Of a stretch of DNA of 7,436 nucleotides, positions 1-4,758 are shown in pieces. The stretch comes from Pseudomonadota bacterium (GTDB lineage: Bacteria > Desulfobacterota > Desulfobulbia > Desulfobulbales > Desulfocapsaceae). The notes below the pieces were generated by a model that saw only the letters and a list, made by a program, of their open reading frames with translations, was not told the origin of the DNA and ran no database searches. The number at the start of each line of letters is the position of its first letter. Position 1 is the first letter of the stretch. The stretch covers positions 1 through 7,436 of the forward strand of contig JAEYNP010000092.1 of the NCBI GenBank assembly GCA_023412495.1, in the 5' to 3' direction. The position numbers and the translations under genes were made by a program.

Positions 1-1402
1 GTGATGCCCCGCTTGCCGGGCTGGTCAGCGCGCCCTGCGGCGCGATGAGGTCGACCACGGCGCGGGCTGGGCAGCCGGGGCTCTTGAACAGCTCGAACGA
101 GGATACGGCATTGTCGAGCGCACGGCCGTTATCGAACGTGTCGCCCGCGAAATTGTCGTCCGAATCGTTCAGGCATTTCTTGCCGCCCTTCCGGTCGTGG
201 TCTTCGTACAGCATCATCGACCCGCCCTGCGGCACGCGCGCGGACGAAGCCAGGTTGTCCAGTCCAATCAAATTCTGGTAACCGGCGTGGTTTTGCAGCG
301 CGTAACCAGAACCTTCCAGCAGCCCCGCACAGCGGAACGCGGAGTCGCGGAACAGCAGCCCTCCGCCTGTGATCGGGCAAACCGGGGGCAGGTTCGCGCC
401 GTTCTGCGAGGTGTACTGCGCCGAATAGGTTGGAACCAGTTGAGCCCAGGTATACTCGTCAAAATCCACCGCGGCGATCCCCAGCCCCCACGGCGAGGCG
501 TTGGGGACTTCCGGGTCTGTCCAGGGGGTATGGCCGCTGGACACCATATAATGCAGGTGCTCGGCGGTGGAGAAACCGGTATTGCCCTCCAATCCAATCT
601 TGGTGCCGTAGCCGACCCACTGCCCAACCTCGACCGTTGCGCTGCGGTACACCAGGTGCAGGTACCACGAGTATTCAGTCGGACTGTGCTCGATGACCAC
701 CACGTTGTACAGCCGCATGCAGTCGGTCGACGATGACCGGCAGTTGACGTTGCTCGAATCTTTGACGAACACCACCTTGCCCGGCTTGGTCGCATAAATG
801 TCGCCGTTCAAGATGGCCTTGCCGCCGATGTCAAAATCGATCTGGTTCATGTGACCGTCGTAGCTGTCTTTCTGGGTCACGTACGCTTTGGTCGCGTACG
901 GCCAGGGCAGGCGGTGACCGGTGAAATTCCCCGCCGCCAGCAGCGCGACCGGCGCGCCCGCGCCGGAGACCGTTGTTTCATCGGGCAGGCGGAACATGGC
1001 GCGCAGGGCTTCGTCCAGCAGGCTGTCGGGGAAGCGGTCGAGCAGGCGGTTGAAATCGCCCGGCGCGGATAGGCCCTGGGTCTCGCTGAACCATCCGGCG
1101 GCTCCCCGATCTTCTGCCAGCAGCACCGTATATGCCGCGCCGTCCGCTTCTGCCGCGGCTTCCGGAGCCAGCCCGGCGATGGCGTAAGCCAGCTCGCCTT
1201 CCTGGCGCATTTCGTTGATGACAAAGTCACGCCCGGTGGCGGCGTTATATGCGTCCAGGGCTGCCTGGAAAACCGCTTGCGGCCCTGCGCCTTGCTGTCC
1301 TGCCGGAAGTTCGTGTCCCGCTGCTGCCGTTATGGGGCTGCCGGTGATTGTTACGCTGAGGATGGCGGCTAGCAAGAAGATGCGCGCCAGGAGAATTCGC
1401 AT
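1..1402 (-). CDS. Secreted M23 (LytM-type) metallopeptidase with C-terminal beta/gamma-crystallin-like segment, 3' end off window
   Basis: Reading from ATG at 1402 towards base 1, the frame stays open for 467 codons and leaves the window without a stop. The N-terminus (MRILLARIFLLAAILSVTIT) is a signal peptide, so the product is exported. An unassigned region follows to about residue 165. The zinc peptidase core lies at about 170-290: H184 followed by D189/D191 (HMNQIDFD), H249 in the YLHL motif, and H282/H284 in HLHYM, which match the M23 ligand and catalytic histidines. M23 enzymes cut peptide bonds in peptidoglycan or other proteins. At about 393-440 the segment SMMLYEDHDRKGGKK...NAVSSFEL has the beta/gamma-crystallin pattern (LYE, Gly-rich turn, D/N-x-V-S-S). 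The last visible residues (VDLIAPQGALTSPASG) look like a linker to a further domain. The start is supported by GGAG six bases upstream. Family and secretion are well supported; substrate is unknown. It is divergent from the phosphodiesterase gene. Confidence 0.85.
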   Translation of the reverse strand, partial: MRILLARIFLLAAILSVTITGSPITAAAGHELPAGQQGAGPQAVFQAALDAYNAATGRDFVINEMRQEGELAYAIAGLAPEAAAEADGAAYTVLLAEDRGAAGWFSETQGLSAPGDFNRLLDRFPDSLLDEALRAMFRLPDETTVSGAGAPVALLAAGNFTGHRLPWPYATKAYVTQKDSYDGHMNQIDFDIGGKAILNGDIYATKPGKVVFVKDSSNVNCRSSSTDCMRLYNVVVIEHSPTEYSWYLHLVYRSATVEVGQWVGYGTKIGLEGNTGFSTAEHLHYMVSSGHTPWTDPEVPNASPWGLGIAAVDFDEYTWAQLVPTYSAQYTSQNGANLPPVCPITGGGLLFRDSAFRCAGLLEGSGYALQNHAGYQNLIGLDNLASSARVPQGGSMMLYEDHDRKGGKKCLNDSDDNFAGDTFDNGRALDNAVSSFELFKSPGCPARAVVDLIAPQGALTSPASGAS

Positions 1403-1442
1403 AGCATACTCCGCGGATTGTATCGTTTTTGGGTCTTTTTTC

Positions 1443-1476
1443 ATTATACGGGCTTGCGGGGCCGGAATCGCTGCAA
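1443..1476 (-). promoter_or_regulatory. Promoter of the M23 peptidase gene
   Basis: On the minus strand a perfect TATAAT lies at 1448-1443, which would start the transcript near 1436 and give a leader of about 34 bases with the GGAG ribosome site at 1412-1409. The best -35-like hexamer is TTGCAG at 1476-1471, but its spacer of 22 bases is too long for a standard housekeeping promoter. The -10 call is therefore firmer than the -35 call. GCGATT occurs twice at a 9-base period around the TTGCAG. Confidence 0.5.
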
Positions 1477-1560
1477 TCGCCTCTGATGCCAATTACAAAA
1501 TTATTAAGCCTATACGTTGCGGCGAGAACAGGCGCAGGAACCCCAGGCCCGCGGTTGTTG

Positions 1561-1570
1561 TTGCTACAAT
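1561..1570 (+). promoter_or_regulatory. Extended -10 promoter of the phosphodiesterase gene
   Basis: TGCTACAAT at 1562-1570 fits an extended -10 element (TGn followed by TACAAT). No good -35 hexamer lies 16-18 bases upstream, which is tolerated for extended -10 promoters. The predicted start near 1577 gives a leader of about 54 bases to the ATG at 1631. The predicted start sites of this promoter and the divergent peptidase promoter are about 140 bp apart, and the AT-rich stretch near 1490-1516 lies between them. Confidence 0.45.
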
Positions 1571-1618
1571 ATTTAAGCTTCGGAATACTGCTGCTGCCTT
1601 ATGCCCACCAACCCGTTC

Positions 1619-1630
1619 AAGGATTCTTCC
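1619..1630 (+). promoter_or_regulatory. Ribosome binding site that fixes the phosphodiesterase start
   Basis: AAGGA at 1619-1623 is seven bases before the ATG at 1631. An in-frame ATG at 1601 would add ten residues but has no Shine-Dalgarno in front of it (the upstream bases are CTGCTGCTGCCTT). Starting at 1631 also places the hydrophobic anchor right at the N-terminus, as expected. Confidence 0.65.
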
Positions 1631-2530
1631 ATGCCAAAACCACTGGCGGTTACGCTTGCTGTCATCGTCGTGCTGCTGATCATCACCGCAGTCCTGATGG
1701 CGGCCTCGCGTCGCGCCGCTCCGGCGGTGTATTTTGATCCCGATCTGCCGCACCCGCTCGTCATCGCGCACCAGGGCGGCGACGGCCTTTGGCCCAGCAA
1801 CACGCTCTTTGCTTTTGAGCGCGCCGCGGACCTCGGCGCAGACGTGATTGAAACCGATATGCACATGACCAGTGACGGCGTGCTGGTCTTCAGCCATGAC
1901 GATATGGTGGACCGCTTATCGAACGGGGCGGGGCAGATCAAGGAGATGACCTTCGCCCAATTGAAAAGCCTCGATGCGGGGTATCGCTGGTCAAACGACG
2001 GCGGGCAGACCTTCCCGTACCGCGATATGGGCATCACCTACCCGTCGGTCGCCGAAGTTTTCGCCGCCATGCCCGCAATGCGCTTCAACATCGACATGAA
2101 GCAGACCGATCCACCCGTTTATGAGGCGTTTTGCGATCTGATCCGCGAATACCGGATGGAGAACCGCGTGCTGGCAGCCTCGTTTCACGATACGAATATC
2201 AAAGCCTTCCGCCAGATTTGCCCCGGCGTGGCAACCTCCGCCGCCCAGAACGAGACGCGCGATTTTGTCCTGGCCAATTTCGTCATGCTTGGGCGTACCT
2301 TCAGTCCGCCCTACCAGGCCTTTCAGGTGCCGCTTTCGAGCGGCGGCATTCCCATCATCACCCGGCGCTTTGTCACCGCGGCCCACGAGCGCGGCGTGCG
2401 CGTCGATGTCTGGACGATCGATGATCCGCGAGAAATGCGCCGCTTGATCGATCTCGGCGTGGACGGCATCATCACCGACCGTCCGGATTTGCTGCTCGAG
2501 GTGCTCGGCAGGCCCGGGAAGCCGGAATAA
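1631..2530 (+). CDS. Glycerophosphodiester phosphodiesterase, N-terminally membrane-anchored
   Basis: The 299-residue product hydrolyses glycerophosphodiesters (deacylated phospholipid head groups) to glycerol 3-phosphate and an alcohol. Residues 5-24 form one strong hydrophobic segment with no lipobox or clear cleavage site, so the enzyme is probably tethered with its catalytic domain outside. The family signatures are present in order: H47-Q-G-G with W54-P-S-N-T, E74-x-D76 (metal ligands), the catalytic S88-H89-D-D, N153-I-D-M-K157 (D155 where many members have Glu), W261-T-I-D and the C-terminal GVDGIITDRPD at 276-286. The TIM barrel is full length for the family. The HRG and PENT motifs appear as HQG and PSNT, both conservative. 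I chose ATG 1631 over in-frame ATG 1601 because of the ribosome site. The gene precedes the phn-type transporter by 112 bases on the same strand, with no strong terminator between, so some read-through is possible. The exact diester substrate cannot be told. Confidence 0.92.
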   Translation: MPKPLAVTLAVIVVLLIITAVLMAASRRAAPAVYFDPDLPHPLVIAHQGGDGLWPSNTLFAFERAADLGADVIETDMHMTSDGVLVFSHDDMVDRLSNGAGQIKEMTFAQLKSLDAGYRWSNDGGQTFPYRDMGITYPSVAEVFAAMPAMRFNIDMKQTDPPVYEAFCDLIREYRMENRVLAASFHDTNIKAFRQICPGVATSAAQNETRDFVLANFVMLGRTFSPPYQAFQVPLSSGGIPIITRRFVTAAHERGVRVDVWTIDDPREMRRLIDLGVDGIITDRPDLLLEVLGRPGKPE

Positions 2531-2554
2531 TTTTCGGTAAATTTAATCAATCAC

Positions 2555-2586
2555 TTGCAGCGTATGCCCTTTAAATTCGGTATAAT
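2555..2586 (+). promoter_or_regulatory. Promoter of the phnD-phnC-phnE operon
   Basis: A perfect TATAAT lies at 2581-2586 in an AT-rich stretch between the phosphodiesterase stop and phnD. TTGCAG at 2555-2560 is the nearest -35-like hexamer, with a 20-base spacer, longer than usual. A start near 2593 would give a leader of about 50 bases. No clear Pho-box repeat of the E. coli or Bacillus kind was found, but phosphate control in this phylum may use another motif. Confidence 0.55.
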
Positions 2587-2624
2587 AACTCTGTTTGTCG
2601 TATAAATGCCTGCACGAATTTGGT

Positions 2625-2636
2625 AAGGAGAAGGAG
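2625..2636 (+). promoter_or_regulatory. Doubled Shine-Dalgarno of phnD
   Basis: AAGGAG occurs twice head to tail at 2625-2630 and 2631-2636, the second ending six bases before ATG 2643. This fixes the start at 2643 and rejects the in-frame TTG at 2595, which would run through this site. It implies high translation of the binding protein. Confidence 0.8.
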
Positions 2637-2642
2637 AAACCA

Positions 2643-3839
2643 ATGAGTAGGTTTAGTACGAAACGTGTCTTGTTGTTTGGACTGGTCATCTTGACCCTCG
2701 TCCTGTCGTCCTGCACTCCGGCCGCCACGACCGAAGCGCCGCAGCCTGAGCCCGCTCAGCCGACCGAAGCCGCTACCGAAGAAATGACCGAGGCCCCGGT
2801 TATGACCGAGGAGCCCACCGAAGAAATGACCGAAGTGGCTACGGAAGAGCCGACGGAAGAAGCCACCGAGGCTGTTGAACCCACCATGCCTCCGGAAGCT
2901 ACCCCCACAACGCCGCCCCCGGTATGCGAACCGCTGGCCACCCAGCCGACCGTCAACGCCGGCGACCTGGGTTCCCCCGAGAATCCGATCGTTATGACCT
3001 TCGTCCCCTCGGGCGACACCGGCCGCATCACCACCGCTGGTGAGGCAATCGCCGACTGCCTTACCGAAATGACCGGTATGGCCTTCGAAATCGAAGTTGG
3101 CACCTCGTTTGCCGCCTCGATCGAAGCGATGGGCGCGGAACAGGCGCAGGTAGGCTTCCTCAACACCTTCTCGGTGCTGCTCGCCCGCGAGAAGTACAAC
3201 GTTGTCCCGGTTCTGGTCAACACCCGCCGCTACAACACCAACACGGTTGACCCCGACCAGGATATGGCCGGCGAGATGCAGCCTTTCTACAAGGGCCAGT
3301 TCATCACCCAGGCCGACTCGGGCATCACCGAGCTCGCCGATCTCGCGGGTAAATCCTTCTGCTTCGTGGATCCCAACTCCACCTCGGGCTACATCATCCC
3401 CCGTATCATCATGCAGGCCAACGGTATCGATCCTGACCTCGACCTGACCAACCAGGTCAGCGCCGGATCGCACAACAACGTTGCCATCGCCGTGTACCAG
3501 GGCGACTGCGACGCGGGCGTGACCTTCATCGACGTTCTGACCGATGAAGCGGCCAACCTCCAGGGCACCTACCCCGACATCGCCGAGAAGGTTGTCCCCT
3601 TCGCGGTGACCGACCGCATCCCCAACGACGGCGTCCAGGTCATTGAGAACCTGGATCCCGCCATCACCGAAGCGGTGGTTGACGGAATGCTCGCCATGGC
3701 CGAAGATCCGGGCGGCGCTGCGGTTCTCCGCTCGCTCTACTCGATCAACGGTTTCGCCGAGGTCGAACCCGACTTCTACGATGACTTCGCTCAGGTTCTG
3801 TCCGATGCCGGCGTGAACCCCGAAGAACTCGTCCAGTAA
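2643..3839 (+). CDS. phnD: Phosphate/phosphite/phosphonate ABC transporter substrate-binding lipoprotein (PhnD-like)
   Basis: This 398-residue lipoprotein should capture the phosphorus-containing ligand outside the membrane and deliver it to the permease. The signal peptide ends in the lipobox L-S-S-C24, so C24 is the predicted lipidated cysteine. Residues 25-94 are a Thr/Glu/Pro-rich low-complexity linker with almost no hydrophobic residues, typical of Chloroflexota binding lipoproteins. The periplasmic-binding fold follows from about 115: AQVGFLNTF at 168-176, GKSFCFVDPNSTSGY at 236-250 (the S-T-S loop that holds the phosphono group in PhnD), GSH at 275-277 with H277 matching the ligand histidine, and DCDAG at 288-292. 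C95, C139, C240 and C289 could form disulfides. The fold and family are clear; which of phosphate, phosphite or phosphonate is bound cannot be decided. It heads the operon and is separated from phnC by a terminator and a second hairpin. Confidence 0.9.
   Translation: MSRFSTKRVLLFGLVILTLVLSSCTPAATTEAPQPEPAQPTEAATEEMTEAPVMTEEPTEEMTEVATEEPTEEATEAVEPTMPPEATPTTPPPVCEPLATQPTVNAGDLGSPENPIVMTFVPSGDTGRITTAGEAIADCLTEMTGMAFEIEVGTSFAASIEAMGAEQAQVGFLNTFSVLLAREKYNVVPVLVNTRRYNTNTVDPDQDMAGEMQPFYKGQFITQADSGITELADLAGKSFCFVDPNSTSGYIIPRIIMQANGIDPDLDLTNQVSAGSHNNVAIAVYQGDCDAGVTFIDVLTDEAANLQGTYPDIAEKVVPFAVTDRIPNDGVQVIENLDPAITEAVVDGMLAMAEDPGGAAVLRSLYSINGFAEVEPDFYDDFAQVLSDAGVNPEELVQ
2775..2833 (+). repeat. Short direct repeat in the phnD linker
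   Basis: A 17-base unit, ACCGAAGAAATGACCGA, occurs at 2775-2791 and again at 2817-2833 in the same reading frame, encoding TEEMTE at residues 45-50 and 59-64. TEEPTE units are also repeated nearby (57-62 and 68-73). The linker seems to have grown by small in-frame duplications and is likely variable in length between strains. Confidence 0.75.
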
Positions 3840-3848
3840 GATCGCTCA

Positions 3849-3886
3849 GCCCTGGCAGGCCTGACAGCCTGCCAGGGCTTCTTTTT
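3849..3886 (+). terminator. Intrinsic terminator after phnD, inside the operon
   Basis: A perfect 12-bp stem (GCCCTGGCAGGC at 3849-3860 with its complement at 3867-3878) encloses a 6-base loop and is followed by TTC and five T's (3882-3886). It begins 10 bases after the phnD stop. Because phnC and phnE follow on the same strand with no strong promoter of their own, it probably acts as a partial terminator that lowers ATPase and permease levels relative to the binding protein. Confidence 0.85.
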
Positions 3887-3938
3887 GAAGTTTTGGGTTT
3901 GCGCTGTTCGCCGGTTTGCGCAAACCCAAAACTTCAAA
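3884..3938. repeat. 21-bp perfect inverted repeat between phnD and phnC
   Basis: The arms 3884-3904 and 3918-3938 are exact reverse complements over 21 bp, separated by 13 bases. The left arm starts within the T-run of the preceding terminator. The right arm is not followed by T's, so this is not a second ordinary terminator for plus-strand transcripts. Within it GGTTTGCGC is repeated directly at 3896 and 3913, and 3913-3926 is itself a 14-bp palindrome (GGTTTGCGCAAACC). It could be an mRNA-stabilising stem, a regulator site, or a remnant of a small repeat element. Confidence 0.85.
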
Positions 3939-3969
3939 TAACAACGGAATGGAGTTTTAAGAATTCCCC

Positions 3970-4728
3970 ATGCTACGTGTTGAAAACTTAACCAAGGTGT
4001 ACCCGAACGGTACGCAGGCTTTGCACAACGTCAGTTTTGAAGTGGCTGATGGCGAGTTTCTGGCAGTTATCGGTTTGAGTGGTTCGGGCAAGTCGACGCT
4101 GCTGCGCTGCATCAACCGGCTGATCGAGCCCACCTCTGGCAAGATATTTTGGGACAATGATGATATCACCGCCGCATCCGGCGGCGATATTCGCAAAATC
4201 CGCCGCCAGATTGGCATGATCTTCCAGCAGTTTAATCTGGTCAAGCGCTCCTCGGTGCTTACCAACGTTCTTTCCGGCCGCCTGGGGTACGCCGGTACGC
4301 TGCCCAGCCTGTTTCACGTCTTCTCGCAGGAAGACCGCGAGATGGCGCTTTCCAGCCTGGAGCAGGTAGGCCTGGCCGATAAGGCTCACGTGCGCGCCGA
4401 CTCGCTTTCCGGCGGGCAGCAGCAGCGGGTCGGCATCGCCCGCGCCCTCATGCAGCAGCCGCGCCTGATCCTGGCGGATGAGCCCGTCGCCTCGCTCGAC
4501 CCCGTTCTGGCGCACTCGATTCTCAAGTACCTCGAGCAGTTGAACAAGGAACGCGGTATCACGGTTCTGTGCAGCCTGCACTTCCTCGATCTTGTGCACC
4601 GTTACGCCACCCGCGCCATCGCCCTGAAAGACGGCGAGCTGGTGTTTGAAGGCCTGCCGCAGCAGATTGACGATGCTCAGTTCAAGGCGATCTATGGTCA
4701 GGAGGCCGAACGTGTCTCGATCGTATAA
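3970..4728 (+). CDS. phnC: Phosphonate-type ABC transporter ATP-binding protein (PhnC-like)
   Basis: The 252-residue protein is the cytoplasmic ATPase that powers import through the PhnE permease, working as a dimer. All motor motifs are intact: Walker A G-L-S-G-S-G-K-S-T at 35-43 (K41), Q-loop at Q86 in MIFQQFNLV, signature LSGGQQQR at 147-154, Walker B LILAD with catalytic E171, D-loop SLDP at 175-178, and switch histidine H204. FQQFNLVKRSSVLTNVLSGRLG and the overall length match the PhnC subfamily rather than a generic ABC protein. The only clean start is ATG 3970. Its Shine-Dalgarno is weak: AAGAA is six bases away, while the better GGAG at 3951-3954 is 15 bases away, so translation may be modest. 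It lies 130 bases after phnD, past two hairpins, and 30 bases before phnE. High confidence in function class. Confidence 0.93.
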   Translation: MLRVENLTKVYPNGTQALHNVSFEVADGEFLAVIGLSGSGKSTLLRCINRLIEPTSGKIFWDNDDITAASGGDIRKIRRQIGMIFQQFNLVKRSSVLTNVLSGRLGYAGTLPSLFHVFSQEDREMALSSLEQVGLADKAHVRADSLSGGQQQRVGIARALMQQPRLILADEPVASLDPVLAHSILKYLEQLNKERGITVLCSLHFLDLVHRYATRAIALKDGELVFEGLPQQIDDAQFKAIYGQEAERVSIV

Positions 4729-4758
4729 GCTGCGCCTTACATTGAAGAGGTCGTTGTC

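Noticed and set aside
197..1187. Several plus-strand frames of about 70-180 codons across the left 1.2 kb
   Set aside because: The minus strand carries one continuous 467-codon frame here with a signal peptide and M23 motifs, so the plus-strand frames are by-products.
1991..2386. A 131-codon minus-strand frame inside the phosphodiesterase gene
   Set aside because: It overlaps the conserved core of a well-supported gene and shows no recognisable domain or ribosome site.
2520..2537. Possible terminator at the phosphodiesterase stop (CCGGAA and TTTCGG arms)
   Set aside because: The stem is only six pairs with one G-U pair and no T-run follows, so it is too weak to call.
2587..2610. Pho-box-like CTGTTTGTCGTATAA in the phnD leader
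   Set aside because: It lies downstream of the -10 element and matches the E. coli Pho box only partly, with no second half at the expected 11-base spacing.
2571..3473. A 300-codon open frame antisense to phnD
   Set aside because: It has no ribosome site of note, its product is Gly/Arg/His-rich low complexity, and it runs over the phnD promoter; phnD itself has a signal peptide, lipobox and family motifs.
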